From ZYF759 sp046297455 (lineage in GTDB: Bacteria; Pseudomonadota; Alphaproteobacteria; Rhizobiales; Rhizobiaceae): a stretch of DNA of 64,000 nt. The stretch spans positions 50,065-114,064 of the forward strand of contig JBKBIT010000015.1 in the NCBI GenBank assembly GCA_046297455.1, in the 5' to 3' direction. The translations under genes were made by a program, and so were the position numbers. Shown piece after piece: positions 1-8,534 of this stretch (position 1 is the stretch's first letter; each line of letters begins with the position of its first letter). The notes below the pieces were generated by a model. It did not search any database. It had not been told where the DNA came from and worked only from the letters and a program-made list of their open reading frames with translations.

Positions 1-1043
1 ACGCGGGCGCCCTCCATGGTAGCCATGCGGATGACGTCGCGGGCCGGCATCGGCTTGCGCGAACCGCCGCGGATCTTGGCGAAGATCGACACCACGCCGA
101 ATTGCGAGAAGAGGTCGAGCGTGTTGCCGCTCATGGCGCCGTCCGTGGCGATGCCGACCGGAATGCCAGCCGCGCGCATGTCTTCCACGCGCGCCATGCC
201 GCGGCCGCCCTTGCCGTTGGATCGGGCATTGTGCGCCACGCCCGCCCCGCTCTCGGCCAGGATGTCGATGTCGGCATCGTCCACGAGCAGGAAATGCGCG
301 CAGATCGTTTTCGGGCGCAGGATGCCCGTGGCGAGCGCGAGGTCGACGGTGGACACGCCATGTTCCTTGCGCGCCCAGGCAATCTCGGCTTCGGTCTCGG
401 CAAGGTGGATCTGGATCGGCAAATCGCCATGATCCGAGGCCCAGAGCGCTGCCTTTTCCATGACGGCGGCTCCGGTCGAATAAGGGGCGTGCGGCGCGAT
501 CGAGGCTGTGACACGCGGGTGGCCGGCGAATGTCTCGGCCAGTTCCTCGGCCAGCGCAAAGCCTTCCTCGAAGCTGGCATGGTCGGGTGGATTGAAGTCG
601 GCCAGCGTCTGGCCCATCACCCCCCGCATGCCCGCCTCATCCACCACCCGGCCGATCTCGGTCTCGTGGTAGTACATGTCGGCGACCGTGGTGACGCCAC
701 CGGCGATCATCTCGTAGGCCGCGAGCCGCGCGCCAATGCGCACCATCTCGGGGGAGACGAACTTGCGCTCAAGCGGGAGCATGTAGCGGAAGAGCCGGTC
801 GTCAACATCCTCGCCCAGCCCCCGGAAGAGGCTCATCGGCATGTGGCAGTGCGGATTGACCATGCCGGGCATGACGATGTCACCCTCGACATCGATGATT
901 TCAGCACCGGCCAATTCGGGTGCCGACCCGCCGCCCAGCGCGACGATCCGGTCCGCCTCGACATGGATCCAGCCCGGGCGGAACTCGCTCATCGCCGCGT
1001 CGAGGGCGATCACCCAGGCATTGACGATAAGCGTGGCGCTCAT
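1..1043 (-). CDS. TRZ/ATZ-family amidohydrolase (MTA/SAH- or guanine-deaminase-like), C-terminus cut by window edge
   Basis: The reading frame starts at ATG 1043 (MSATLIVNAWV) and runs off the left edge, so about 347 residues are visible. The metal-dependent hydrolase fold is shown by an HxH motif in NPHCHMP (His65, His67), a later QIHLAE histidine, a CAHFLLV histidine and an ATDGAMSG aspartate, which are the usual zinc ligands of the TRZ/ATZ deaminase group. Family members hydrolytically deaminate amino-purines, methylthioadenosine/S-adenosylhomocysteine or s-triazines. The start overlaps the stop of the transporter ATPase (ATGA), so it is translationally coupled as the last gene of a transporter operon. 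The enzyme probably acts on what the transporter brings in. The exact substrate cannot be read from the sequence. Confidence 0.82.
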   Translation of the reverse strand, partial: MSATLIVNAWVIALDAAMSEFRPGWIHVEADRIVALGGGSAPELAGAEIIDVEGDIVMPGMVNPHCHMPMSLFRGLGEDVDDRLFRYMLPLERKFVSPEMVRIGARLAAYEMIAGGVTTVADMYYHETEIGRVVDEAGMRGVMGQTLADFNPPDHASFEEGFALAEELAETFAGHPRVTASIAPHAPYSTGAAVMEKAALWASDHGDLPIQIHLAETEAEIAWARKEHGVSTVDLALATGILRPKTICAHFLLVDDADIDILAESGAGVAHNARSNGKGGRGMARVEDMRAAGIPVGIATDGAMSGNTLDLFSQFGVVSIFAKIRGGSRKPMPARDVIRMATMEGAR

Positions 1044-2101
1044 TCGGGCGCCAGGATCGTGCACTGGTCCGGAACCGGCAGCAGCCACGCCTTTTCGCCG
1101 ATGGAAAGCGGCTGCGAGAGCGGCCCATTGGCGATGAGATGGCCGGCGCCGGTCTCGCACTGGTACTGGTAGGCCCGGCCGAGATAGGTGCGCAGACCCA
1201 GCGTGGCCGGAATGCCTCCGGCTGACGGATCGCTCGTCACCTGCAGGCCTTCCGGGCGCGTGGCGAGCACGAAATCGTTGGGGATCTCGCCATAGCGCCC
1301 GCCTCGCAGTTCGAGCTTCGCGCCATCGGTGGTGCGGGCAAGAACCGACCCACCGTCGCGGCTTTCGACCTTCATCGGAATCAGGTTCTCGAACCCGACA
1401 AATCGTGCCACGAAGGCATTGGCCGGACGCTGGTAGAGCGTTTCGGGCGTGTCCAGCTGCATGATTCGGCCCTCGCTCATGATCGCCACGCGGTCGGAAA
1501 TCGAGAACGCCTCTTCCTGATCGTGGGTCACATAGACAGAGGTCGTGCCGTTGGCGCGCTGCAACTGGCGGATCTCCACCCGCATGTCGACGCGCAGCTT
1601 GGCGTCCAGGTTGGAGAGCGGCTCGTCGAACATCAGGAGCGGCGGCTCGATGACGAGCGCGCGCGCCAGCGCTACGCGCTGCTTCTGGCCGCCCGAGAGC
1701 GCGGCTGGCAGTCGGTCGGCGAGATGGGCAAGTCCCACGCGCTCCAGCATTTCCAGCGATTTCCTGTTGCGTTCGGTCGACGTGACCCCGCGCTGCTTGA
1801 GGCCGAAACCGACATTGTCGCGCACACTCAGATGCGGAAACAATGCATAGTTCTGGAAGACGAGGCCGATATTGCGGGCATGGGCCGGCAGGCGGGTCAG
1901 ATCCTTGTCGCCAAGCCGGATCGAGCCCGAGGTCGGCTCCAGGAAGCCGGCCACCAGGCGCAGCGTCGTCGTCTTTCCGCAGCCAGACGCGCCGAGAAGC
2001 GAGACGAGTTCGCCTTCGCCGATGTCGAGCGACAGATCCTCAAGCACCTTCGTGGTGCCGTAATGGGCCGTGACGGATTGGATGGAGAGGGGAAGGCTCA
2101 C
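1040..2101 (-). CDS. ABC transporter ATP-binding protein, PotA-type
   Basis: This is a 353-residue nucleotide-binding subunit that energises the two permeases encoded just upstream. Visible are Walker A (GASGCGKTT, about residue 37), the Q-loop FQNYALFPH, the signature LSGGQKQR, Walker B (LLMFDEPLSNLD) and the switch histidine in VTHDQEEA. A C-terminal TOBE-like regulatory extension follows, as in polyamine, iron and phosphonate importers. The start is a GTG at 2101, 12 bases after the preceding permease stop. The stop overlaps the amidohydrolase start by four bases. Substrate class is inferred from the PotD-like binding protein; the deaminase neighbour points to an amino-heterocycle or nucleobase-like compound rather than a polyamine. 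Confidence 0.88.
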   Translation of the reverse strand: MSLPLSIQSVTAHYGTTKVLEDLSLDIGEGELVSLLGASGCGKTTTLRLVAGFLEPTSGSIRLGDKDLTRLPAHARNIGLVFQNYALFPHLSVRDNVGFGLKQRGVTSTERNRKSLEMLERVGLAHLADRLPAALSGGQKQRVALARALVIEPPLLMFDEPLSNLDAKLRVDMRVEIRQLQRANGTTSVYVTHDQEEAFSISDRVAIMSEGRIMQLDTPETLYQRPANAFVARFVGFENLIPMKVESRDGGSVLARTTDGAKLELRGGRYGEIPNDFVLATRPEGLQVTSDPSAGGIPATLGLRTYLGRAYQYQCETGAGHLIANGPLSQPLSIGEKAWLLPVPDQCTILAPE

Positions 2102-2113
2102 GGGAATTGTCCC

Positions 2114-2902
2114 TTATTTCGCGACGATGGTGAGGCCAAGCGTACGCTCGACAATGGCCATCACGATGACTGTCAGGACCATCAGCAGCACCGAGACCGA
2201 TGCGATGGTCGGATCGAAGAACTGCTCGACATGGGCCAGGATCTGGATCGGCAGCGTGGAGATGCCGGGCCCGGTCAGGAAGAGCGAGACCGACACGTCG
2301 TTGATCGACGTGATGAAGGCCAGGATAAAGGCGGCGATCACACCCGACCGGACGTTGGGCAGGACGATGGTGAAGAATGTCTTGGCGGGCGGGCTGCCCA
2401 GACTGATGGCGGCCTCCTCGATGCTGAAATCGAAAGAGGACAGCGCTGCCGAAATGACGCGAACGACATAGGGAAGCACCAACAGCGTGTGGCCGATGAG
2501 CAGCGTCATGAAGATCGGAAAACCGGCGCCGACATTCACCGATCGCAGCAGCGAGAAGCCGAGCACGATTTCCGGAACCAGGATTGGCAGGATGAACAGC
2601 GTCGACAGCCATCCCGGCAGCTGGATCCGGTAGCGGTTGAGCGCATAGGCGGCCGGAATGCCGATGATCAGCGCCAGCCCTGTGGCCAGAAACGCGATCT
2701 GCAACGAGGTCACGATGGTCCGCCGGAAGGCACTGATGTTCCAGATGTTCTCGAACCAGTGCAGGGTGAAACCCTGGGGCGGGAAGGTCAGGTAGCTGGT
2801 ATCGCTGATCGATGCGCCGAAAATGATGACCAGCGGACCCAGCAGGAAGAGATAGACGAGCGCGGCGAAGGCGATCAGGAAGGGGCTGACACGTGTCGTC
2901 AT
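2114..2902 (-). CDS. ABC transporter permease, PotC-type
   Basis: This inner-membrane permease of 262 residues starts at ATG 2902 (MTTRVSPFLIAF). Longer in-frame upstream starts would run back into the preceding permease gene and are not used. It has several hydrophobic segments and the cytoplasmic EAA loop (IEEAAISLGSPPAKTFF) that contacts the ATPase. Its start lies two bases after the stop of the partner permease, and the ATPase follows 12 bases on. Together the two permeases form the heterodimeric channel of a PotABCD-like importer. Confidence 0.88.
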   Translation of the reverse strand: MTTRVSPFLIAFAALVYLFLLGPLVIIFGASISDTSYLTFPPQGFTLHWFENIWNISAFRRTIVTSLQIAFLATGLALIIGIPAAYALNRYRIQLPGWLSTLFILPILVPEIVLGFSLLRSVNVGAGFPIFMTLLIGHTLLVLPYVVRVISAALSSFDFSIEEAAISLGSPPAKTFFTIVLPNVRSGVIAAFILAFITSINDVSVSLFLTGPGISTLPIQILAHVEQFFDPTIASVSVLLMVLTVIVMAIVERTLGLTIVAK

Positions 2903-2904
2903 GA

Positions 2905-3729
2905 TCACACCGCCATCGGGTTGAGACGCCGCGCGATGCGCGTCATGACGAGAACGGTGACGATCGTCACCACCACCATAATGGCGGCAATGGTCGAGGC
3001 GCCGGCCCAGTCGAAGGCGACCATCGCCCGCTGATGCAGGAAGGTGCCCATCACCATCTGCTGGTCGCCGCCAAGCAGATGCGGCGTCGCATAAGAGGTG
3101 AAGCTCGCGGTGAAGACCAGCACAGCCCCGACGATCAGGCCGGGCGTCGCCAGCGGCAGGATCACCTGCCGGAAAGTGCCGGCAGGGGTCGCGCCCAGCG
3201 ATGACGAAGCCTGGATGAGGTCGTCGGGAATGTTGTCGAGGACGCCGACGAGCACGAGGACCATCAGCGGCACGAAGAGATAGACCATCGCCACGATGAC
3301 CGCGCCCTGGGTGTAGAGCATGGTCACCGGCGCGTCGGTGATGCCGATCCACTGCATGAAATTGTTCAGGATGCCGTTGCGGCCGAGCACGATCAGCCAC
3401 GCGAACGAACGCACCACCACGCCTGTCAACAGCGGGAATACGGCCAGCACGATCAGGATCGATTTCAGCCAGGGCGGGCTCTTGGAAACGACATAGGCTG
3501 TCAGAAAGCCCACGAAGAGCGAGATGACGGTCGTAGCAAAGGCGATCTCGAAGGTGCGCCAGAGAACGGTGCGGCGAAAGCCGGATTCGAAATACCAGAT
3601 ATAGGGGCCCAACAGCCCGCGCGGGTCGGTGAAGGTAACGCTGATCGTTGCCGCCACCGGCAAGATCAGGAATATCACCACCGCAAGCGTCGCCGGCGAC
3701 GCCATGATCCAGCCTGCGAAGCGTTTCAT
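2905..3729 (-). CDS. ABC transporter permease, PotB-type
   Basis: This 274-residue inner-membrane permease starts MKRFAGWIMASPATLAVV. It has the six-helix permease profile, and its EAA-type loop reads LIQASSSLGATPAGTFRQ before VILPLATPG. It is the first permease after the binding-protein gene, from which it is separated by 95 bases containing a perfect stem-loop (3777-3796). It pairs with the permease at 2114-2902. Confidence 0.88.
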   Translation of the reverse strand: MKRFAGWIMASPATLAVVIFLILPVAATISVTFTDPRGLLGPYIWYFESGFRRTVLWRTFEIAFATTVISLFVGFLTAYVVSKSPPWLKSILIVLAVFPLLTGVVVRSFAWLIVLGRNGILNNFMQWIGITDAPVTMLYTQGAVIVAMVYLFVPLMVLVLVGVLDNIPDDLIQASSSLGATPAGTFRQVILPLATPGLIVGAVLVFTASFTSYATPHLLGGDQQMVMGTFLHQRAMVAFDWAGASTIAAIMVVVTIVTVLVMTRIARRLNPMAV

Positions 3730-3776
3730 GTTGTTCTATCTCTTCGAAGGTGCCGCCATGGGGCGGTCATGCAAAC

Positions 3777-3796
3777 GGGGCGGCGAGCGCCGCCCC
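3777..3796 (-). promoter_or_regulatory. Stem-loop between binding-protein and permease genes
   Basis: A perfect 8-bp GC stem (GGGGCGGC / GCCGCCCC) with a GAGC loop lies between the stop of the binding-protein gene (3825) and the first permease (3729). No U-tract follows in the minus direction, so it reads better as a processing or stability element, or a weak attenuator, than as a full terminator. Such elements let periplasmic binding proteins be made in excess over membrane subunits. Confidence 0.6.
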
Positions 3797-3824
3797 GACA
3801 GTGATGGCTTCGGAGCCCTCGGGC

Positions 3825-4856
3825 TTACATGCCGAAAGTTTCGTTCCAGCTGTCGATCCAGTCGCCCTTTGCGGCGTTCATCTTCGTGTAGTCGACGCGC
3901 TGCAGGCTCGAGATCATGTCGTCGCCATAGGTCCACAGGGCAGCCTGCTCGTCGGTGAGCTCAACGGCGGTGTGAACGGGCGCGTCGATGCCTTCCTCGG
4001 CCAGACGCTGCTGGATTTCCGGCGACAGCACGAAGTTGATGTACTGATGCGCCAGCTCGACCTCGGTTGCACCGGCCGGGATGTTGATCGTGTTCAGCGT
4101 CGCGATCGAACCTTCCTCGAGCTCGGCCCAGACAACGGTCGGCACCGCAGCCTTGATCTGTGCGAGCGCGAAGTCCTGTGCGATCGAGGTCGTGATCTCG
4201 CCGGTCGAGAACAGGTTGATCATTTCCGAACCGGTATTGTAGTTCTTCACGACATTGGCGCGCAGCTCTTCCAGTGCGGCGAAGGCCGGCGCGGAATCCT
4301 CGAAGGCGTCGGTACCGGCATATTCACCGGCCTTCAGCACGACCATCGGGCCTGCCGTGGTGGTGATGCCGGGAAGCGACACCGACGACGCGAGGTCTTC
4401 GCGCCACAGATGGTTCCACGACGTGATCGGCTCTTCCACCTGCGCGGTATCGTAGACGATACCGACGCGCCCGATCGTGTAGGCCGGGCCAAACTCGTCC
4501 TGCGGGGCCTGGGCCAGGTCGTAGAGACCTTCGATGTTCGGGACCTTGGAACGGTCGACAGGCTGGAACAATCCAAGCTCGATACCCGTCTGCGAGAAAC
4601 TGTCGGTCAGGTAAATGATATCGACGCCGCCACCCTGGCGCATCTGGACGCGATTGAGACGGTCGGCATTGTTGCCGGTCTCGATCACGATTTCGCATTC
4701 GCAGATTTCCTGGAACGGATCGAGAATGATTTCCTGCAGCTTGTCGCCATTGAATCCCCACCAGGAGATGGTGAGGGTCTTCGACATGGCCGGCGTGGCT
4801 GCCAGTGCCGCTGCCATGGCCAGGACGGAGAGCGCCGTACCCCTTGCGATTGTCAT
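3825..4856 (-). CDS. Periplasmic solute-binding protein, PotD/PotF-like
   Basis: This 343-residue extracytoplasmic binding protein has a Sec signal peptide (MTIARGTALSVLAMAAAL, then ATPAMS before KTLTISWWG). The start at 4856 is preceded by an AAGGAA ribosome site; a longer in-frame start at 4949 would place extra charged residues before the signal and is rejected. The fold class is that of spermidine/putrescine and Fe3+ type binding proteins (cluster D), with recognisable segments YTIGRVGIVYDT and NTINIPAGATEVELAHQYINF near the C-terminal half. It is the first gene of the minus-strand operon. The ligand is not determined; the terminal deaminase gene suggests a nitrogen heterocycle. Confidence 0.85.
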   Translation of the reverse strand: MTIARGTALSVLAMAAALAATPAMSKTLTISWWGFNGDKLQEIILDPFQEICECEIVIETGNNADRLNRVQMRQGGGVDIIYLTDSFSQTGIELGLFQPVDRSKVPNIEGLYDLAQAPQDEFGPAYTIGRVGIVYDTAQVEEPITSWNHLWREDLASSVSLPGITTTAGPMVVLKAGEYAGTDAFEDSAPAFAALEELRANVVKNYNTGSEMINLFSTGEITTSIAQDFALAQIKAAVPTVVWAELEEGSIATLNTINIPAGATEVELAHQYINFVLSPEIQQRLAEEGIDAPVHTAVELTDEQAALWTYGDDMISSLQRVDYTKMNAAKGDWIDSWNETFGM

Positions 4857-5499
4857 GAAGGTTTTCCTTTCTGTTTGTCCGCCGCGACTTCTAGCGAAGA
4901 GCGGGGCTGCGTGAAGCCTATTTTTTGTCCATCCACAGGGCAAGCCCAATAATGAGGCACAATCTCAGCGAGCAGTCACCGCTCACGACACAACCGGATG
5001 AGATTGACCAGTCTGTACGTTGACGAAGCCATGGGGAAAGGCCTCCGTCGGGGGCAACAAGCACCCAGCGCCAGGGAGCGCAGATCAGTGTTGCGAACGC
5101 GAGGCGTTCGGGAAAGCCTGGAAACCATCGGGAGTTGAAGGTCGGTTCATACATCCTCGCCGCCTTCTCACCTTCGATCTAGAGACGCTTCATCTCGGCG
5201 TCGAGTTCCACCGGCGGCCGAAAGGTCATCAGTCCACCGATTTCGTAGCGCACGGCGCCACGAGCGCCAGAATCTGGCTGATGAGCATCCCATCGCTTGC
5301 CGTTGTCAGGAGATATTCTGGAAGGCTTCTGGAGAGGACACGGTTCCCCGCCACGGCATCATGCACCGTTGACTACAAGAGCAGCGCCGTTTGTCAAAGC
5401 GCACGCCCGGGATTTTGACGGTTGTCCCACACTGGCCGATGACAGACCTTTCGGCTCGGGCTATCCCGCACGAGCAACCGAAAAGGAATCGCCCCCCAG
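4857..5499. other. Divergent intergenic region, no gene recognised
   Basis: This 643-base stretch separates the minus-strand transporter operon from the plus-strand nucleoside hydrolase and must hold both promoters. An open frame at 5020-5418 on the plus strand encodes a Trp/Cys/Arg-rich string with no signal, domain or ribosome site and looks like chance coding. The segment next to the binding-protein start is locally AT-rich (4915-4960), the best place for the leftward promoter. I see no clear operator or repeat. Confidence 0.5.
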
Positions 5500-6441
5500 A
5501 TGACCAACAGATTGATCCTCGACACAGATGGTGGCGTCGACGACGCGCAGGCGCTGATGATGCTGGTGGCGAACGGGCGCGCGCCGGAGGCGATCACCAC
5601 GACTTTCGGAAATGTCGGCGTGGATCAGGCGACCCGCAACATGCTCGACACGCTGCGCATCCTCGGCCGAGATATTCCGGTTCACCAGGGCGCGGCGCAG
5701 CCGCTCGTCCAGCCGATCGTCAATGCAACCGCCATTCACGGAACCGACGGGCTTGGCGGCGCGCAACGGCCTTCCGATCCGATGTCACCAGCCGGCGGCG
5801 ATGCCGTGGGCTTCCTGCGGACGCTCCTGCGTGAGGCCGCCGCAAAAGGCGAAACGGTCGACATCCTCGCCATCGGCCCCCTTACCAACATTGCACTGAT
5901 ACTGAGGACCGATCCGGACTGCGCAGTTGCCATCGGACAACTCACCATCATGGGCGGCACCGTGAACGGGCGCGGCAACATCACGCCGGCGGCGGAGTTC
6001 AACATATATGCCGATCCCGAGGCCGCCGAAATCGTCTTCTCCGGCAGCCTCGACATCGTCCTTGTCCCCTGGGAAACCTGTGCGGCGCATTTCATCGGAG
6101 GAGATGCCGTCGACGACCTTCTGTCCGGCAGCGACTCCACCTTGCTCGGCCGGTTCGCAAAGGCGCTCGCCGATCATGCGAGACGTGTGACCATTTCATA
6201 CGGAAACGGCGACATCTTCCGCTATGTGGATCCGCTGGCGGCTGCGGTCATCATTGATCCTGCGGTCGTGACCGGCTCGCTGGAAGCCGCCGTATCGGTT
6301 GCGCTTGCACCGGGCTTGACGCGCGGCATGACGGTTGTAGACCCGAGCGGTAGGCTGGGTGCCAAGTCGGTTCGCATTGTCACGACTGCAGATCTGGACC
6401 GCTTGACAGCACTCTTCGCGCGTTCACTAACATCCGCCTAG
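5500..6441 (+). CDS. Inosine-uridine-type nucleoside hydrolase (first paralogue)
   Basis: This 313-residue enzyme of the IUNH family hydrolyses the N-glycosidic bond of ribonucleosides to base and ribose. The calcium-binding N-terminus reads LILDTDGGVDD (Asp8, Asp10, Asp14, Asp15); the usual proline of DTDPG is glycine here. Also present are AIGPLTNIAL, MGG and AEFNIYADPEAA. The C-terminal metal aspartate is in RYVDPLA (Asp244). The residue before it, normally the proton-donating histidine of group I/II enzymes, is Val243, so leaving-group activation must differ. The gene sits alone 194 bases ahead of the sulfate-type transporter. The second paralogue at 16574 keeps the His-Asp pair. Confidence 0.9.
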   Translation: MTNRLILDTDGGVDDAQALMMLVANGRAPEAITTTFGNVGVDQATRNMLDTLRILGRDIPVHQGAAQPLVQPIVNATAIHGTDGLGGAQRPSDPMSPAGGDAVGFLRTLLREAAAKGETVDILAIGPLTNIALILRTDPDCAVAIGQLTIMGGTVNGRGNITPAAEFNIYADPEAAEIVFSGSLDIVLVPWETCAAHFIGGDAVDDLLSGSDSTLLGRFAKALADHARRVTISYGNGDIFRYVDPLAAAVIIDPAVVTGSLEAAVSVALAPGLTRGMTVVDPSGRLGAKSVRIVTTADLDRLTALFARSLTSA

Positions 6442-6635
6442 CCGGCTATTGGGCCAGGAAGGCTCTTGCCGGCCATCCCGCGCGGCTTTTGTCTGGTGGT
6501 GGAACAGAATTCCTGTTTTGAGCGCCAAGTGGGATGGCGTTTCCATTCCCGGCAGTGCATTTGGCCGCCGCGAGCCTGCGGTCAAGGCTCATTCCAACTA
6601 GTCTCATGGCGAAACGGCACCTGAGAGGAAGAGCC

Positions 6636-7634
6636 ATGAAACGAATTGCCATTATCGGCGCTGCCATGGCCGCGCTGACCGCCACCGCCCCTGCGCATGC
6701 GCAGAACCAGATCCTGAACGCCTCCTACGACATCGCACGCGAACTCTTCGCGGCCGTCAATGCAGCCTTCGTGCCGGCCTACGAGGCAGAGACCGGCGTC
6801 GCCGTCACGGTCGACCAGTCGCATGGCGGCACGTCACGGCAGGCCCGGTCGATCGCAGAAGGTCTCGAGGCCGACGTGGTGACCTTCAACCAGGTCACGG
6901 ACATCGATTTCCTCGTCCAGCAGGGCTTCGTTGCCGCAGACTGGCAGGGAGCTTTCGACAACAATGCGTCCCCCTATTACTCCCTGCCCGCCTTTCTCGT
7001 GCGCGCCGGCAATCCGAAGAACATCCAGGACTGGAACGATCTGGTGCGCGACGACGTCCAGGTGATCTTCCCCAACCCGAAAACCTCGGGCAATGCGCGC
7101 TACACCTATCTGGCCGCACGCGCCTTCGCGCTGGAGGCCTTTGAGGGCGACGAAGACGAGGTCGATGCCTTCATCACGAAGATCTTCGACAATGTGCCGG
7201 TCTTCGACACCGGTGGACGCGGTGCCACGACCACGTTCGTCGAACGCCAGATCGGCGACGTGATCATCACGTTCGAAGCCGAAACCATGGGAATCGCCCG
7301 GGAATTCGGCGAGGACAATTTCGAGACCGTCATCCCGTCTCTGTCCCTGCTGGCCGAGTTTCCGGTGGCCGTGGTCAACCGGGTCGCGGAGCGGCGCGGC
7401 ACGCAGGAACTGGCGCGTGCCTATCTGGAATTCCTCTATTCCGAGGACGGCCAGCGCATCATCGCAGGGCATGGCAACCGCGTTCACCACGAGACCGTGG
7501 CCGCCGAGTTCGCCGACCAGTTCCCGGATGTCAGGCTGGTAACGGTCGAGGATGTTTTCGGCGGCTGGGACCAGGTCCAGGAAGAACATTTCGCCGCCGG
7601 CGCCCGACTCGACCAGCTGTTCGGCGAGCGTTGA
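6636..7634 (+). CDS. sbp: Sulfate/thiosulfate-type periplasmic binding protein
   Basis: This 332-residue binding protein has a Sec signal (MKRIAIIGAAMAALTATAPAHA before QNQILNASYD). The mature start NASYDIARELF and the ligand-loop region SHGGTSRQARSI followed by DVVTFNQVTDID are hallmarks of the Sbp/CysP family that binds sulfate, thiosulfate or tungstate-like oxyanions. The start at 6636 follows GAGAGGAAGAGCC; an upstream in-frame start at 6534 is less likely. It leads a four-gene operon with cysT, cysW and cysA. A 13-bp stem-loop lies immediately after the gene. Confidence 0.87.
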   Translation: MKRIAIIGAAMAALTATAPAHAQNQILNASYDIARELFAAVNAAFVPAYEAETGVAVTVDQSHGGTSRQARSIAEGLEADVVTFNQVTDIDFLVQQGFVAADWQGAFDNNASPYYSLPAFLVRAGNPKNIQDWNDLVRDDVQVIFPNPKTSGNARYTYLAARAFALEAFEGDEDEVDAFITKIFDNVPVFDTGGRGATTTFVERQIGDVIITFEAETMGIAREFGEDNFETVIPSLSLLAEFPVAVVNRVAERRGTQELARAYLEFLYSEDGQRIIAGHGNRVHHETVAAEFADQFPDVRLVTVEDVFGGWDQVQEEHFAAGARLDQLFGER

Positions 7635-7655
7635 TCCCATCGACTTTCCGATGAC

Positions 7656-7683
7656 GGACCGGCGGATGAACATCCGCCGGTCC
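7656..7683 (+). promoter_or_regulatory. Strong stem-loop after sbp
   Basis: A perfect 13-bp inverted repeat (GGACCGGCGGATG / CATCCGCCGGTCC) with a two-base AA gap sits 21 bases after the sbp stop and 16 bases before the cysT start; TTCCCTT follows. It is positioned to protect the sbp transcript 3' end and/or partly terminate, lowering permease expression relative to binding protein. Confidence 0.7.
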
Positions 7684-7699
7684 TTCCCTTCGAAGACAT

Positions 7700-8533
7700 G
7701 TGAGCATCGTGGCCCGTAAACCCGTCATTCCCGGCCTCAAATTGTCGCTCGGCATCACGCTCTTCTATGTCGGGCTGATCATAGCGCTGCCGATCGGCGC
7801 GCTGATCTTCAAGGCGGCGAGTCTTGGTCCGGCAGACTACTGGCAGATCGTATCCTCGCCGCGGGCGGTCGCCAGCTATCGCGTCACCGTGCTTTCGGCA
7901 CTTGCTGCCACCGCCTTCAATCTTGTCTTCGGTCTTGCGCTTGCCTGGGTGCTGGTTCGCTACGATTTCCCCGGGCGGCGCATCGTGGATGCCATCGTGG
8001 ACCTGCCTTTTGCGCTTCCCACGGCGGTCGCCGGCATCGCCCTGACGGCGCTGTTCGCGCCGAATGGCTGGTTTGGCGCGATCCTCATGGATTGGGGTAT
8101 CCGCGTCGCCTACACGCCGCTCGGCATCATGATCGCGATGTCCTTTACCAGCCTGCCCTTCATCGTGCGCACGGTGCAGCCGGTGCTGGAGGATCTCGAT
8201 CCGGCGCTGGAAGAAGCTGCCCAATCGCTCGGCGGCAGCGACGCCTCGATCTTCGCCAGGGTCATCCTGCCGCTGCTGGCGCCTGCACTGATGGCGGGTG
8301 TGTCGCTCTCCTTCGCGCGCAGCCTCGGCGAATTCGGCGCCATCATCTTCATCGCCGGCAACCAGCCGATGCAGACAGAGATCACCGCACTTCTGGCTTA
8401 CATCCGGCTTGAAGAGTTCAACTATCCGGCCGCCGCCGCGATAGCCTCGGTCCTGCTCTTCACCGCCTTCGTCATGCTGGCGATCACCAATGCCGCGCAG
8501 GCTTGGGCGCTGCGCTACACGAGGAGAGGCTGA
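7700..8533 (+). CDS. cysT: Sulfate-type ABC transporter permease CysT
   Basis: This 277-residue inner-membrane subunit matches CysT/CysU of sulfate/thiosulfate importers. It has hydrophobic segments throughout and the EAA loop LEEAAQSLGGSDASIF before ARVILPLLAP. The typical CysT phrases DLPFALPTAVAGIALTAL and RSLGEFGAIIFIAGN are present. The start is a GTG at 7700 with a weak ribosome site; a further GTG at 7709 is possible. It forms the channel with CysW, which begins two bases after its stop. Confidence 0.88.
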   Translation: MSIVARKPVIPGLKLSLGITLFYVGLIIALPIGALIFKAASLGPADYWQIVSSPRAVASYRVTVLSALAATAFNLVFGLALAWVLVRYDFPGRRIVDAIVDLPFALPTAVAGIALTALFAPNGWFGAILMDWGIRVAYTPLGIMIAMSFTSLPFIVRTVQPVLEDLDPALEEAAQSLGGSDASIFARVILPLLAPALMAGVSLSFARSLGEFGAIIFIAGNQPMQTEITALLAYIRLEEFNYPAAAAIASVLLFTAFVMLAITNAAQAWALRYTRRG

Positions 8534-8534
8534 A

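Noticed and set aside
1523..3034. Plus-strand open frame of about 500 codons over the first transporter operon
   Set aside because: Composition is His/Asp/Arg/Gln-rich low-complexity text with no domain, directly opposite well-defined ATPase and permease genes.
5020..5418. 132-codon open frame in the 4857-5499 gap
   Set aside because: No ribosome site, no recognisable domain, and amino acid usage unlike the neighbours; could be a gene remnant but nothing supports it.
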